From contig JAGYOK010000001.1 of NCBI GenBank assembly GCA_018399685.1, positions 62,001 to 126,000 of the forward strand: a DNA stretch of 64,000 nucleotides, given 5' to 3'. Origin of the DNA: Alphaproteobacteria bacterium. GTDB taxonomy: Bacteria; Pseudomonadota; Alphaproteobacteria; Micavibrionales; Micavibrionaceae. Below the pieces are notes generated by a model. That model was not told the DNA's origin. It made no database searches and saw nothing but the letters and a program-made list of their open reading frames with translations. The position numbers and the translations under genes were made by a program. Shown one piece after another: positions 38,180-49,705 of this stretch (position 1 is its first letter; each line of letters starts with the position of its first letter).

Positions 38180-39790
38180 TTACGATATTTTCCTGACAAT
38201 CTCTATAAGATTCTTGGTGGAGCCAGTCATGGCTTTAGTCTCTTTTTCCTCCAAAAGTGCCGGAATAATTTGGTTAGCCAGTACTTTCCCAAGCTCCACA
38301 CCACATTGATCAAAGCTGTTAATATTCCATAAAATCCCCTGAACAAAGATTTTATGCTCATAAAGCGCTATTAGCATACCAAGAGAATAGGGTGTTAGTT
38401 CATCAAGCAAAATAGTTGTACTTGGCCGGTTACCCTCAAAACGCTTGTTCGGGTCATCACTTTCCTTGCCTTCCATCAAAGCTTCGCTTTGGGCAAAAAT
38501 ACTGGCCAGCAATCTGGTTTGATGGTCGCCGATAGAGTCAGTGTTCTTTATACAGGCAATAAAATCACATGGAACAATGGTGGTGCCTTGGTGAAAATGT
38601 TGAAAAAAGGAGTGTTGAGCATTGGTTCCCGGCGCGCCAAAAATGACAGGGCTTGTGTCATAGGGAATAGGTTGTCCATTTTTGTCTGTGGATTTGCCGT
38701 TTGATTCCATATCCAGCTGCTGCATATATGTCGGGAAGCGAGACATATTTTGTATATAAGGAATGATAGCAAGATTGTCATACCCAAGAAAATTGCGGTT
38801 CCACATTCCAATGAGCGCCATGATAACAGGCAGATTTTCTTCCATCACGGCGCTATTGAAATGGTCATCTATTGCTTTTGCGCCGTCAAGCATAGCCCTG
38901 AATTGCTCAAACCCAAGGGCAAGACAAAGGGAAAGGCCAACAGACGACCATAAAGAAAAGCGCCCCCCGACCCAATCCCAAAGCGGATAGATATTATCTT
39001 CTTTTACTCCGAATTTTTTCGCAAGCTCCACATTTTGTGAGACGGCAACAAAATGATCTTCCGCACTATTCGCACCAATTTCTTTGCAAAGCCATTCCTT
39101 GGCACTTTGTGCGTTAACCATAGTATCCATTGTGGTAAAAGACTTGGAAACAATGATAAACAGTGTTTTTTTCGCATCCACCTGTTTAAGAACGCTTGTT
39201 AGATGCGAAGAATCGAGATTAGAGACAAAGTGTACCTTGATGTTTTGATCCGTATAAGGTTTCAAAGCCTTATAAGCCATTGCAGGCCCAAGATCAGAGC
39301 CGCCAATTCCAATATTAACAATATGGGTAAAGCGCCCGTTACTACGAATTTCATCGCTGAATCTATGCATTTTATCAAGTACGCACTGGATTTTCGGAAT
39401 TATGTTTTCCCTATCAATCACGATTTTTGCATCTGCGCCTGCACGCAAAGCCGTATGCAAAGCCGCGCGGTTTTCGGTTGGATTTACAGCCGTATCGCCT
39501 TTAAACATTTTCTCCCGCCAATCGGGCAGGTCACAGGCCTTTGCATAATTACAAAGCTTTCTAATAGTCTCCTCGCTCACGCGTTGCTTGGAATAATCCA
39601 TAAGCAAAGACCCCAGACGAAGGCTGAATTTCTCAAAACGCTGGGCATCTCTGGCAAACAGGTCGTGGATATGAGTGTCTAGCATAGCCGAAGCGTGTTG
39701 CTCCAGTTCAGCCCATTCAGGCAGATCGCACCGCATAAAATTGGCAGCGGTCTTTTTTGCAGCTTTTGTCTTTTTAAACATCCGTGACAT
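38180..39790 (-). CDS. pgi: Glucose-6-phosphate isomerase
   Basis: VNIGIGGSDLGPAMAY, WDWVGGRFSLWSSVGL, GQPIPYDTSPVIFGAPGTNAQHSFFQ. Confidence 0.97.
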   Translation of the reverse strand: MSRMFKKTKAAKKTAANFMRCDLPEWAELEQHASAMLDTHIHDLFARDAQRFEKFSLRLGSLLMDYSKQRVSEETIRKLCNYAKACDLPDWREKMFKGDTAVNPTENRAALHTALRAGADAKIVIDRENIIPKIQCVLDKMHRFSDEIRSNGRFTHIVNIGIGGSDLGPAMAYKALKPYTDQNIKVHFVSNLDSSHLTSVLKQVDAKKTLFIIVSKSFTTMDTMVNAQSAKEWLCKEIGANSAEDHFVAVSQNVELAKKFGVKEDNIYPLWDWVGGRFSLWSSVGLSLCLALGFEQFRAMLDGAKAIDDHFNSAVMEENLPVIMALIGMWNRNFLGYDNLAIIPYIQNMSRFPTYMQQLDMESNGKSTDKNGQPIPYDTSPVIFGAPGTNAQHSFFQHFHQGTTIVPCDFIACIKNTDSIGDHQTRLLASIFAQSEALMEGKESDDPNKRFEGNRPSTTILLDELTPYSLGMLIALYEHKIFVQGILWNINSFDQCGVELGKVLANQIIPALLEEKETKAMTGSTKNLIEIVRKIS

Positions 39791-39814
39791 AATTCTTATA
39801 GGCTCAGTAAAATC

Positions 39815-41260
39815 TTATTCAACATTCGGGAGTTCGGTTACTTCACTAACCGCGTGATTTCCAATCGTCAGGCTTGCAATGTCTGGCGGATCACCTACCA
39901 TAATGAGAGTCATTTTCTCTATGTCAAGCAAACGTTTGCAAACCGCTGCAATATCTGAAGCGCTCACAGCATTAATCTTATCGGCGCGCGTGTCGAGATA
40001 GTCAACTGGCAAATCATCAAGCTGTAGCGAAAGCAATATACCGGATATTGAATCAGTAGAAGTTAAAGACAATGGCAATGAGCCAATAATATATGATTTT
40101 GCCTGCTCAAGTTCCTTCTCACTTACCGGAGTTTCACGCATTTTCTGCCATTCTTCGCTGATAAGGGAAACCATTTCTTCAACATTTTCATTTGCCGTAG
40201 AAGTCGAGACATTCAAAATATCGGCCTCTTCAAACTGGCTGAAATATGAGTAAATACCATAAGTCAGCCCCCGATTTTCACGGATTTCTTCCATCAGGCG
40301 GGAGCCAAACCCTGAAGCACCCAGAATAAAATTCATCAAATAGGCACTATAGAAATCTTCATCCTGCCGATTAACCCCCGGTTGGGCGATTTTGATAATA
40401 GTCTGGGGAATGTTTTGCCTGAACAAATAGGCTTTCCCCTCATTACTTAGTTTAATTTTTCGAGGATCCTCGCGCTCAATAACCGGTAGTTCGGCAAAAA
40501 TATCATCAAGTCGCTGTTTCAGCTCTTTGGCTGTAATATCTCCGGCAACGCCGATTATTAAACGGTTTCTCCCAAGCCCCTCGTGAAATTTGTGCAAATC
40601 CTCTGCGGTAATTTTTTCCAAAGAAGACAGGGTGCCGCCGCTGTTCATGGCATACTCATGTCCCTCAAATAACCGGTCATTTTGCAAACGCGCAGCAATC
40701 CAGTTCGGGTTTGAAAGAGAGGAACGAATACGGCTTTTATTTGCTTCACGCATACGTGATAGAGGCTCGTCATCAAAACGCGGCTCGGTCAGAGCCTTGT
40801 TAAGCAGATCAAATGCCATATCCTTGTTTTGGGACAGGGTTTTTAATGAGCCGCTGAAATGATCCCGTCCGGCGCTAAAAGATAGCGATATGGAATTATC
40901 TTGCAGCATTTTCTGGAAAGTTTGTGATTCAAGATCGGCGGCTCCTTCATCCATTGTGTTGGAAGCCAATCGGGCAAGTCCCTGCTTTTCGTACGGATCG
41001 TTTTTTGCACCACTGCCACGGAATGCGTAATTCATGGAGATAATCGGCAAGCTGTGATCTTCCACCAGCCAGGCTTTGATACCACTGCCGGAGGTAACTT
41101 CCTGAATGTCCAGGAATTTATCTTGCGTCGATTTCTGGTGTGGAGCGACGTCAAGGATATGCGTTTTCAAAAAGACAGAAAGCCCCAGCAGGCACAATAT
41201 CACTATCACAGGGATAATGATTTTTTTGCAAACACAGAAAGAAGAATTACAACAGCACAT
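39815..41260 (-). CDS. M16-family peptidase-like protein, catalytic motif degenerate
   Basis: M16 fold texture, GLARLASNTMDEGA in place of HxxEH; N-terminal TM; TAATG overlap with upstream M16 gene. Confidence 0.88.
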   Translation of the reverse strand: MCCCNSSFCVCKKIIIPVIVILCLLGLSVFLKTHILDVAPHQKSTQDKFLDIQEVTSGSGIKAWLVEDHSLPIISMNYAFRGSGAKNDPYEKQGLARLASNTMDEGAADLESQTFQKMLQDNSISLSFSAGRDHFSGSLKTLSQNKDMAFDLLNKALTEPRFDDEPLSRMREANKSRIRSSLSNPNWIAARLQNDRLFEGHEYAMNSGGTLSSLEKITAEDLHKFHEGLGRNRLIIGVAGDITAKELKQRLDDIFAELPVIEREDPRKIKLSNEGKAYLFRQNIPQTIIKIAQPGVNRQDEDFYSAYLMNFILGASGFGSRLMEEIRENRGLTYGIYSYFSQFEEADILNVSTSTANENVEEMVSLISEEWQKMRETPVSEKELEQAKSYIIGSLPLSLTSTDSISGILLSLQLDDLPVDYLDTRADKINAVSASDIAAVCKRLLDIEKMTLIMVGDPPDIASLTIGNHAVSEVTELPNVE

Positions 41261-42663
41261 TATTTTTCTCCTTCACTTGAATCAACGGGGAGCAAGATTC
41301 CCTCAATATACGGCGTTGAAGTCGGTCTATCTGGATTAAGGTAAACCATTGCGGCTTGTTTGATATCTTCTGCTGTAACAGTGCTTATTGCCTCCGGCCA
41401 GTTTTCAACATCATCCAAAGGGATGCCAACGACCATATTGCTGCCAATAATCATCGCCGGAGCGCTCAGGCTGTCTTGTGCGAAAATAGCACTGTTTTTA
41501 AGGCGTTTTATCGCATCTTTTACTTCTTCTTCGGTGGGGCCATCGCTGGCCATTTTTCTTAACTCATCATCAATGGCATCTCTTAATGCGCTCACACCAT
41601 CCACCGAGGAGGGGGTTGCGCTGATACCAAGTGTCCCGTCATCCCAACTTCCCAAAGAACAATAAAGCCCGATATTTGCCGCCAGCTTTTTTTCAATAAC
41701 CAGAGCTCTGTATAAGCGCCCTGTTGACGGAGCGCCCATAATTTCTTCCAGCACCTCCAAAGCCAGCGAGGTATTTGTATCCTGACGATAGCCGGGCACG
41801 CGGTAGATGCGCTTGAACAAAGGCTCCCGAACATTTTCATGCTTCATAATAATCGGATCATGAGGGGGGATATTCTGTTCTTCGTGTTTCCTTATGCGTG
41901 GCGGGAGCGGCTCTCCTTTAGGAATTTTGCCATAAGTACGTTTGGCCATTTCGACAATTTGCGGCAAAGTAACATCGCCGCTTACTACTAAAATCGCATT
42001 ATCGGGGTTGTAAAACAGGTCATAAAAATGTTTTGCATCGCCACGTTTGTGGTTTTCGATCTCCTCCATCCAGCCAATAACCGGAATGCCATAAGGATGA
42101 GCAGGGAAGAGTGCGGCGTTCATCTTCTCGGCCAGTTGAGCGCTTGGGTTGTTATCCGTGCGCTGGCGGCGCTCTTCCTGAATAACTTTATTTTCAGAGA
42201 CGACATCTTCTTCCGGCATACTGATCCCGCGCATGCGGGCGGCCTCGATTTGCATCATTTTTTCAAGATGCTCAACTGCAACAGACTGATAATACGCAGT
42301 ATAATCCTGTCCGGTAAAAGCGTTATCCTCCCCCCCGATAGAGCGCACAATGCGTGAAAATTCTCCCGGAGCATATTCGCCAAGCCCCAGATACCCATGC
42401 CCCTTAAACATCAGATGTTCAAGAAAATGCGCAATCCCTGATTTCCCCGGAAGCTCATCTGCCGCCCCGACTTTATACCAGATCATATGAGTTGCAACCG
42501 GAACGCGGTGGTTCTCCACGACAACAATTTGTAACCCGTTATCCAGCGCCGCGCTTTTCGCATTAAACATCTTTTCTGCACATGCAGGCGCAAATGCAAA
42601 AAGAATAAAAACTGCGGACAGGATCGACAGAAAAGACAGGGTTTTTATATTGTTAAGACGCAT
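41260..42663 (-). CDS. M16-family zinc peptidase (active)
   Basis: GIAHFLEHLMFKG (HxxEH), downstream E; N-terminal signal peptide. Confidence 0.93.
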   Translation of the reverse strand: MRLNNIKTLSFLSILSAVFILFAFAPACAEKMFNAKSAALDNGLQIVVVENHRVPVATHMIWYKVGAADELPGKSGIAHFLEHLMFKGHGYLGLGEYAPGEFSRIVRSIGGEDNAFTGQDYTAYYQSVAVEHLEKMMQIEAARMRGISMPEEDVVSENKVIQEERRQRTDNNPSAQLAEKMNAALFPAHPYGIPVIGWMEEIENHKRGDAKHFYDLFYNPDNAILVVSGDVTLPQIVEMAKRTYGKIPKGEPLPPRIRKHEEQNIPPHDPIIMKHENVREPLFKRIYRVPGYRQDTNTSLALEVLEEIMGAPSTGRLYRALVIEKKLAANIGLYCSLGSWDDGTLGISATPSSVDGVSALRDAIDDELRKMASDGPTEEEVKDAIKRLKNSAIFAQDSLSAPAMIIGSNMVVGIPLDDVENWPEAISTVTAEDIKQAAMVYLNPDRPTSTPYIEGILLPVDSSEGEK

Positions 42664-42748
42664 ATGACAAATATTCCCTTACATATTTTTGAAGGATAAA
42701 TTAGGCTCTGACCCTAAAGGACAAACCAGACTTTATTAGGTTATGACC

Positions 42749-43345
42749 TTAATCAATAATCACAGGCGTTTTACCCTCAAGAATATCCTTGCCTTCTTCT
42801 TTGTTCTTTTTAAGGCGCTCATACTCAGCCCCGGCATCAACAATAGAAGCAGTGGGCTTAACTTCTGCGCCCCCCAATCCCAAAAGTTTTTTGGCAACAG
42901 GAGTGTTCTTTTCGGCAAGTTCTTTTGTTTCCTGATCTATAATATTGCGAATAGACGCATTCGCCTGATTTGCTCCGGCTTTATCAAGTAATATGGCTTC
43001 AATGTTTTCTGCGGCTGCGCCTGAACTTGTATCTTGCATCCGCACAGATTTATCACCGAAAACCGCGTACTTTGCGGTATCAAGCACAGTTTTTTCCTGC
43101 GGGCGCTGCATGCCGGGCACAGGAGGAGGCAGTGTCATAACCTTTGGCATTTCTAAAGGAGCGCGGGTAATCACTGCAAATTCATCCGGAGCCTCCCGGT
43201 TTAGCCCAAGAGTTCCTCTGACATTGTCCTTTACGTTGCCGCCGCATCCAGTGGGAAGCAAGGCTGCCAATCCCAACAAAGCGAGAGAAAAAAATTTTAA
43301 AAAACCGGAATTTCTTGTCATGAGCATAGCTGTTTTAATTTTCAT
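42749..43345 (-). CDS. DUF3035/BamF-like lipoprotein
   Basis: Lipobox-like LLPTGCGG, then LGLNREAPDEFAVITRAPLEMPKVMTLPPPVPG; positioned next to lspA. Confidence 0.75.
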   Translation of the reverse strand: MKIKTAMLMTRNSGFLKFFSLALLGLAALLPTGCGGNVKDNVRGTLGLNREAPDEFAVITRAPLEMPKVMTLPPPVPGMQRPQEKTVLDTAKYAVFGDKSVRMQDTSSGAAAENIEAILLDKAGANQANASIRNIIDQETKELAEKNTPVAKKLLGLGGAEVKPTASIVDAGAEYERLKKNKEEGKDILEGKTPVIID

Positions 43346-43374
43346 TACTTTTCATTATTGTAAGGTCAGGGAAT

Positions 43375-43980
43375 TTAAGTGTCACGATATAGCTCTTTTC
43401 CCTCAAGATCAAAGAATAAAGATACAATAATTAACAAGCAGATTCCCGATGTAATCGAAATATCTGCAATATTAAAAGCAGGCCAATGATACCCCAAAGC
43501 ATGGAAATCCAGAAAATCGATCACCGCCCCAAAACGTGAGCGGTCAATAACATTTCCCAAAGCTCCGCCAATTACCAGCGCATAACCTGTCCCGTAAGCC
43601 CAGTGAGCAGAGCGCATAAGCCAATAGGCAAAAATTAGTGTAATAGCAACGGCAATAGCCACAAGCAGATAAGCTCCATAAGGACCCATTCCGTTAAACA
43701 GGCTAAAACTTACCCCTGTGTTCCACGCCATAACGATATTAAAAAAAGAGGTGATCTCCAGCGTAACATGTTCTGTAAGCAGCGGCTCTTGAAAGTACCA
43801 TTGAAAAAACCCGCCGCCGCTCTCACCATTAATTTCAGGCTTAATTATATGCTCGACCACGAACCACTTGCTAAGCTGATCGGCAATAATAACACCAACA
43901 GACAATAGCAACCACAACAGGCGGCTTAAATCCAGCGATCGCGACGCCGAGTTTACATCTTTAATTTTATTTGCTGACAT
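43375..43980 (-). CDS. lspA: Lipoprotein signal peptidase
   Basis: ADQLSKW, GNVIDRSRFGAVIDFLDF, PAFNIADISI. Confidence 0.95.
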   Translation of the reverse strand: MSANKIKDVNSASRSLDLSRLLWLLLSVGVIIADQLSKWFVVEHIIKPEINGESGGGFFQWYFQEPLLTEHVTLEITSFFNIVMAWNTGVSFSLFNGMGPYGAYLLVAIAVAITLIFAYWLMRSAHWAYGTGYALVIGGALGNVIDRSRFGAVIDFLDFHALGYHWPAFNIADISITSGICLLIIVSLFFDLEGKELYRDT

Positions 43981-44179
43981 AAGGGCTTCTTTGTCCTTGT
44001 TGGCTTTGTGTTTGGGAATCTTTAAGGTAATAATTTATTCGCCATAATCAAGCTTAAAATTATTCTTAATTCCTGACCTCTGGATTTATAATGAAAATAT
44101 GCTTATTTATAAAGCCTGATATCTTGATCTGGTAAGACAAACAAGAAAAATAAGGCATATAAAGGCATATATTTAACAC

Positions 44180-45118
44180 ATGGATTATTTTGAAACATAT
44201 AAAAACTTACCGGATGAAGTGCGCGGATGCGTTGTAGTTATTGGTAATTTTGATGGCGTGCATCTGGGGCATCAGGCCTTGTTGGAACGCGCTCGCAATA
44301 TGGCACAAAAGCTGGGGAAAAAAGTTGGAGCGCTCACTTTCGAGCCTCATCCGCGTCAACTGTTTCGCGCAGACGAACCGTTTCGCCGCATTACACCTTA
44401 TGCTTTAAAAATCGAACGCCTTGAAAAAAGCGGCGTGGATGTAGTCTTTTCGCTGCCATTTGACTGGGATGTTGCCAGCCTCTCTCCAGAAGATTTCGTG
44501 GAACGAATCCTTGTTAACGGGCTTGCTGCCAGCCATGTAGTAATCGGGCATGATTTCCGTTTTGGCCAGCTACGTAAGGGCGGCGCCGAAACAATCGAAA
44601 AGGCAGGCTTGCCATTAAGCATTGTCAGCAAAGTCCATGGCGATGAAACAACCGGAGAGCTATCCTCCAGCCATGTACGCCAGTGTTTAAAAGACGGGCA
44701 AATGGAAGAAGCCGCAGCAATACTGGGCTGGCCTTGGGAGATTCGCGGAGAGATTATTCACGGGGATCGACGCGGACGCCAGCTTGGCTATCCTACGGCC
44801 AATATGCAACTCGGCGATGCTTTTCATCCTGCCTATGGTGTTTATGCATGCTGGGCGCAAATAGCCGGAGAAAGCCAGTGGTATAATGGCGTTGCAAATA
44901 TCGGGATAAGGCCAATGTTCGAGGTTGATGCTGCGCTTGTTGAAACTCATATCTTTGATTTTGATCGTGATATCTATGGGCAGACTTTAAGAGTAATTCC
45001 TGTAGAACGCCTTCGTGGAGAAGCAAAGTTCAATTCTCTTGAGCAGCTTGTGCAGCAAATTGAAAAAGATTGTATAGAAGCGTGGAGAGCTTTCTCCCAC
45101 GTTACCTCCGCCTCTTAA
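44180..45118 (+). CDS. ribF: Bifunctional riboflavin kinase/FAD synthetase
   Basis: VIGNFDGVHLGHQALL, VIGHDFRFG, GDRRGRQLGYPTANM, GVYACWAQI. Confidence 0.96.
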   Translation: MDYFETYKNLPDEVRGCVVVIGNFDGVHLGHQALLERARNMAQKLGKKVGALTFEPHPRQLFRADEPFRRITPYALKIERLEKSGVDVVFSLPFDWDVASLSPEDFVERILVNGLAASHVVIGHDFRFGQLRKGGAETIEKAGLPLSIVSKVHGDETTGELSSSHVRQCLKDGQMEEAAAILGWPWEIRGEIIHGDRRGRQLGYPTANMQLGDAFHPAYGVYACWAQIAGESQWYNGVANIGIRPMFEVDAALVETHIFDFDRDIYGQTLRVIPVERLRGEAKFNSLEQLVQQIEKDCIEAWRAFSHVTSAS

Positions 45119-45129
45119 AATCAAAAAAC

Positions 45130-45158
45130 TTGACATCATGGGAATTATGTCCTATCAT
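45130..45158 (+). promoter_or_regulatory. Sigma70-like promoter
   Basis: TTGACA - 17 bp - TATCAT, near consensus, about 560 bp upstream of ileS. Confidence 0.55.
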
Positions 45159-45723
45159 GCCTTCATGACAAACGAATACAACAACGAATATAACAAAGAA
45201 CAAAAATCAGAAAAAACACCCGAATGTTTCGGAGTAAAACAGGTATGTTCATCTCAAACGAGAGAATTAATCCATGCTGCACTGCCGTTAAATTGGCCAA
45301 AAATTTAGCCAATAAAATAAAAAAATTGTTTAAAACAAAATAAACAAACCTCCCTGAGCCGCAGCATTAATCCGCCCCGAGAACAATAAAAAACATAGCT
45401 AAATCATACACTTGGTAGAAATACCCTCCTAAAATCACAAAAGCATCATAATTATTGTTTGAAAGGGTAACATTATTACCGCAAATAAAATGCGCCTTCA
45501 TTCTTGAAACCCTTGATCTTTTCCTTACACCGCGCCATAGTAAGCCCCATGACCAGTGCGCAAGTTACGATTATTATTCGAATTACCAACCCGGCTCTTA
45601 TATAAAGCAGAGACCGGGAAGCGTGCATTTCAAACTTTTTTTCCAAAAAATGTATGGTAATAACAACCGCGAGCGCATAGATATTTATGTTCGCATTATA
45701 AAAATGATTTTAGAGACATAAAA

Positions 45724-48693
45724 ATGACCGATAAACCAGACGTAGATTATAAAGACACCGTATTCCTTCCCAAAACCGACTTCCCGATGCGCGGGAACTT
45801 GCCGCAAAAAGAGCCGGAAATTATCGCAAAGTGGCAGGAAATCGACCTTTACGCCAAGATGCGTGAAGCGGGTGCAGGCAAGGAAAAATACGTGCTGCAC
45901 GATGGCCCTCCTTATGCGAATGGTGATATTCATATGGGCCACGCGGTTAATAAAATCCTTAAAGACGTGATCGTCAAGTCTCAAACAATGATGGGCAAAG
46001 ACTCCCCATATGTGCCGGGCTGGGATTGTCATGGCTTGCCGATTGAATGGAAGGTGGAGGAGAAATACCGCGCCGCCGGTAAAGATAAAGACGAAGTTGA
46101 TATTCTCGAATTCCGTGAAGAATGCCGCCAGTTTGCGCAAGAATGGATAGATATTCAAAGCAAGCAGTTCCAGCGCCTCGGTATTTCAGGCGATTGGGTA
46201 AATCCATATAGAACCATGACAACGCGTGCCGAAGGCAAGATCGTCCGCGAGATCCATAAATTTGCGAATAATGGCTCTTTATATAGAGGCAAGAAAATCG
46301 TTATGTGGTCGGTGGTCGAGAAGACGTCTCTCGCTGAGGCTGAAGTTGAATATATGGATCATAAATCCGTCACGATTTGGGTACGTTTTCCCATTGTTAA
46401 AACGCTTAACCCGTTGCTTGAGGGTGCGGATATCGTTATCTGGACAACAACGCCTTGGACGATTCCATCTAACCGCGCGATTGCGTTTGGTGAGAATGTC
46501 GAATATGGCGTGTATGAGGTGAAAGCCGTTGCCGAAGGCAGCTCCGTAGAAGTAGGCGCAAAGTTGGTTATGGCGACATCTTTGGTCGATGATGTAATGG
46601 AAAACGGTAAGGTCGAGGAATTTGAGTGTCTTAAAAGATTTTTTGGTTATGATCTTTCGAGTGTTATCTGTAAGCATCCACTTGCCGATCTTGATGCGCA
46701 TTATAAAGAGTTTGATGTACCGATGTTGGTCGGAGATTTTGTCACCGATGACGCAGGAACAGGCTTTGTCCATATCGCTCCCGACCATGGTGAGGACGAC
46801 TTTAACTTGGTTCAATATGAGAATATTTTTAGAGGCCAAAACTTAGAAAAATTAAAGGCTATGGATCCTGAACTTGGGTTAGAAGGTGTGGATCCTAAAA
46901 TTATTCAGTATGCACATTTGCCTAAAATCGAAATCACCGACAACGTAACCGATGACGGGAAATTCCGCGAGCATGTTGGTTTATTTGCTGGGCTTGAGAT
47001 ATATACCCAAAAAGGCAAGCTCGGAGATGGGAATTTTGCTGTTCTGCGTGAGCTTGCAAATGCAGGTAAACTGGTTGGTAAAAAATCAATCACTCATGAA
47101 TATCCGCATAGCTGGCGCTCTAAGGCTCCTGTGATTTTCCGTTCTGCAAATCCGCAATGGTTTATCGCGATGGACGATAAAGAGCAAATCCGCGCCAAAG
47201 CTCTTGCGGCCATCAAAGAAACAAAATGGTATCCACCAAAAGGGGAAACCCGTTTGTCTTCCATGATCGAGAACCGCCCCGATTGGTGCATCTCGCGCCA
47301 GCGTGCTTGGGGGGTACCGATCGCCCTGTTCTTGCACAAGGAAACCGGCGAAGTCCTGATCGATAAAGCCATATTCGATAAAATCGGTGATGTGTTCGAA
47401 ACCGAAGGCGCGGATGCTTGGTGGAAAGAGGGTGCGGCGCAAAGGTTCCTTGGCGAAAAATATGACGCCGATGACTACACCCAAGTCTTTGACATTGTAG
47501 ATGTGTGGTTTGAATCCGGCTCCACCCACGCTTTTGTGGTGGGCGATAAACAAACATGGCCATGCTTTGAAGGCGTAGGCGATCAGGTTGATCTCTACCT
47601 CGAAGGCTCTGACCAGCACCGCGGCTGGTTCCACTCATCCTTGCTGGAAGGCGTGGGAACAAAGGGAGTGGCTCCATATAAAAACGTGCTCACTCACGGT
47701 TTTGTGCTCGATGAGAAGGGCTATAAGATGTCCAAATCCGTCGGTAACGTGGTTGATCCTTTAAAGATGATGGAGCAATACGGCGCCGATATTATCCGCC
47801 TGTGGGTGATGCTATCTGACTACGCCGAGGACATCCGCATCGGTAAGGAAACCTTAAAAAACACAAGCGATTTGTACCGTCGTTTACGTAATACACTGCG
47901 CTTTACTCTGGGTTCAATTCACGGTTTCACCGAAGAAGAGCGCGTGGATTTAGGCGATGAGCGCGTGCCAGAGCTGGAGCGTTACATGCTCCACTTGCTA
48001 GCTTCGATGGATACGGATGTAAGGGGCTATATCGAGAAATATGAGTTTGGTAAGCTGGCTAAAAAGCTCCATGATTTTTGTAATGCAGAATTATCGGCAT
48101 TTTACTTCGATATCCGCAAAGACCGCTTGTATTGTGATGATCCAAGCTCGTTTGAACGCCGCGCCTGCCGCACGGTTATGGCAGAAATCTTTAAATATTT
48201 GAGCGCTTGGCTCGCGCCTATTCTTAGCTTTACGGCTGAAGAAGCATGGTCTTTACGCCCCGCAGGTGTATTCGAAGAGGCGGATTCCGTGCACTTACGC
48301 GAATTCCCTAAAGCTCCGAAAGAGTGGAGAGATGACGCTTTGGACAGTAAATGGAACAAAGTAAGAGAGGCTAGAGGTTTTGTTTTAAGACCATTAGAGG
48401 AACTTAGAAAAGATAAAGCTATCGGTTCTTCTCTTGAAGCAGAAGTTTCTGTAGGTGTTCATCCAAACATTATTGGTTTGTTCAAGGGGATTGATTTTGC
48501 CGATGTTTGCATAGTTTCTATTGCTGACGTATCTGCAAATAATGAAATTAGGGACGAAAAAACGTATACAACAAGCATCCAAGAAATTCGCAATGGCACC
48601 AAATGCGAACGCTGCTGGAAAGTCCTGCCCGAAGTCACCGAAGAGAGCGGGCATCTATGTAATCGCTGCGCAAGCGTGGTGAAGGGGAGCTAA
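45724..48693 (+). CDS. ileS: Isoleucyl-tRNA synthetase
   Basis: [16 protein letters not shown] (HIGH-like), [11 protein letters not shown]-terminal CERCW...CNRC zinc site. Confidence 0.97.
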   Translation: MTDKPDVDYKDTVFLPKTDFPMRGNLPQKEPEIIAKWQEIDLYAKMREAGAGKEKYVLHDGPPYANGDIHMGHAVNKILKDVIVKSQTMMGKDSPYVPGWDCHGLPIEWKVEEKYRAAGKDKDEVDILEFREECRQFAQEWIDIQSKQFQRLGISGDWVNPYRTMTTRAEGKIVREIHKFANNGSLYRGKKIVMWSVVEKTSLAEAEVEYMDHKSVTIWVRFPIVKTLNPLLEGADIVIWTTTPWTIPSNRAIAFGENVEYGVYEVKAVAEGSSVEVGAKLVMATSLVDDVMENGKVEEFECLKRFFGYDLSSVICKHPLADLDAHYKEFDVPMLVGDFVTDDAGTGFVHIAPDHGEDDFNLVQYENIFRGQNLEKLKAMDPELGLEGVDPKIIQYAHLPKIEITDNVTDDGKFREHVGLFAGLEIYTQKGKLGDGNFAVLRELANAGKLVGKKSITHEYPHSWRSKAPVIFRSANPQWFIAMDDKEQIRAKALAAIKETKWYPPKGETRLSSMIENRPDWCISRQRAWGVPIALFLHKETGEVLIDKAIFDKIGDVFETEGADAWWKEGAAQRFLGEKYDADDYTQVFDIVDVWFESGSTHAFVVGDKQTWPCFEGVGDQVDLYLEGSDQHRGWFHSSLLEGVGTKGVAPYKNVLTHGFVLDEKGYKMSKSVGNVVDPLKMMEQYGADIIRLWVMLSDYAEDIRIGKETLKNTSDLYRRLRNTLRFTLGSIHGFTEEERVDLGDERVPELERYMLHLLASMDTDVRGYIEKYEFGKLAKKLHDFCNAELSAFYFDIRKDRLYCDDPSSFERRACRTVMAEIFKYLSAWLAPILSFTAEEAWSLRPAGVFEEADSVHLREFPKAPKEWRDDALDSKWNKVREARGFVLRPLEELRKDKAIGSSLEAEVSVGVHPNIIGLFKGIDFADVCIVSIADVSANNEIRDEKTYTTSIQEIRNGTKCERCWKVLPEVTEESGHLCNRCASVVKGS

Positions 48694-48765
48694 AAACCCG
48701 TTGCCTCTTACCTGCTAATAAGTAACAATAATCCCGTATTCATTATAAAAGCAGGGGGGAGAGCC

Positions 48766-49689
48766 ATGAGCGCACAAAAACACACTCACGCAAGGCGCTC
48801 CAGCATTATGGCCGGATATAGCGCTATTGGTATAAGCGCGACTTTGATCATCATCAAAGCGATTGCCTACCACATGAACGGGTCTATGGGGATTTTGTCT
48901 TCCCTGACCGATTCTGCCCTTGATTCGTTGATCTCTATCATGGCTTTAGCCAGCGTTTATTATGCTAGCCAGCCAGCCGATTCGGAGCATCGCTGGGGAC
49001 ATGGAAAAATGGAGGCCGTGTCTGCATTATTTCAGGCCGCAGTTATCACTGGAGGCGGCTTGTTCCTGATTAGCGAATCCTTGCACCGCCTGTCTCACCC
49101 TCACGAAATGCAAAATTTTGGAGTTGGTATGGGCGTTATGGCAATCTCGATAGTGCTGTCAATTTTGCTGGTCTGGATACAGCGCCGATCATTAGCCGAA
49201 TCAAAGTCACTGGCAATAGAGGCCGATTCGCTTCATTACAGCAGTGATGTATTAATCAACTCAGGAGCGCTGTTGGTGATTTTCCTGACTATGCAAGGCG
49301 CGCCATATTGGGTTGATGTACTATTTGCGCTGGGTGTTGCGGCTTTTATGGGCAAGTTGGCATACGGTATCGCGCGTAAGTCGCTGGATATGCTGCTCGA
49401 TAAAGAGTTGCCCGAAGAGCAGCGCGCCCAACTTATCAAGGTTATTGAAGCACAAGAGAAAGTTGCCGGATGGCATGATCTGCGCACGCGCCAGAATGGT
49501 AATAGTGTAGTGATTACTCTTGATATTGAGGTCAATCCAACCATCTCTTTGAACTCGGCTCATGCAATTGCCAAGGGTTTGGAGAACGATTTTTTGAAGC
49601 TTTATCCTGATGCTGAAATTCTCATCCATGTAGATCCAGAAGGCGATAAAGCAGATGCTCGCCACCGTGTTAAAGGTGTTCACGTTTAA
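48766..49689 (+). CDS. Cation diffusion facilitator (FieF-like)
   Basis: DSALDSLISIMAL, HRWGHGKMEAVSAL, ADSLHYSSDVLIN metal-site motifs. Confidence 0.93.
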   Translation: MSAQKHTHARRSSIMAGYSAIGISATLIIIKAIAYHMNGSMGILSSLTDSALDSLISIMALASVYYASQPADSEHRWGHGKMEAVSALFQAAVITGGGLFLISESLHRLSHPHEMQNFGVGMGVMAISIVLSILLVWIQRRSLAESKSLAIEADSLHYSSDVLINSGALLVIFLTMQGAPYWVDVLFALGVAAFMGKLAYGIARKSLDMLLDKELPEEQRAQLIKVIEAQEKVAGWHDLRTRQNGNSVVITLDIEVNPTISLNSAHAIAKGLENDFLKLYPDAEILIHVDPEGDKADARHRVKGVHV

Positions 49690-49705
49690 GGAACAATAAA
49701 TAATC

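Noticed and set aside
45455-45721. 88-aa plus-strand ORF upstream of ileS
   Set aside because: Unusual composition, no RBS or family; ends at the ileS start region. Retained only as unassigned leader sequence.
45119-45723. T-box riboswitch upstream of ileS
   Set aside because: No T-box sequence (UGGN bulge/AG box context) or terminator was recognised, and T-boxes are rare outside Gram-positives.
47086-47677. Overlapping minus-strand ORFs of 182 and 154 aa
   Set aside because: Fully antisense to ileS; codon-shadow ORFs.
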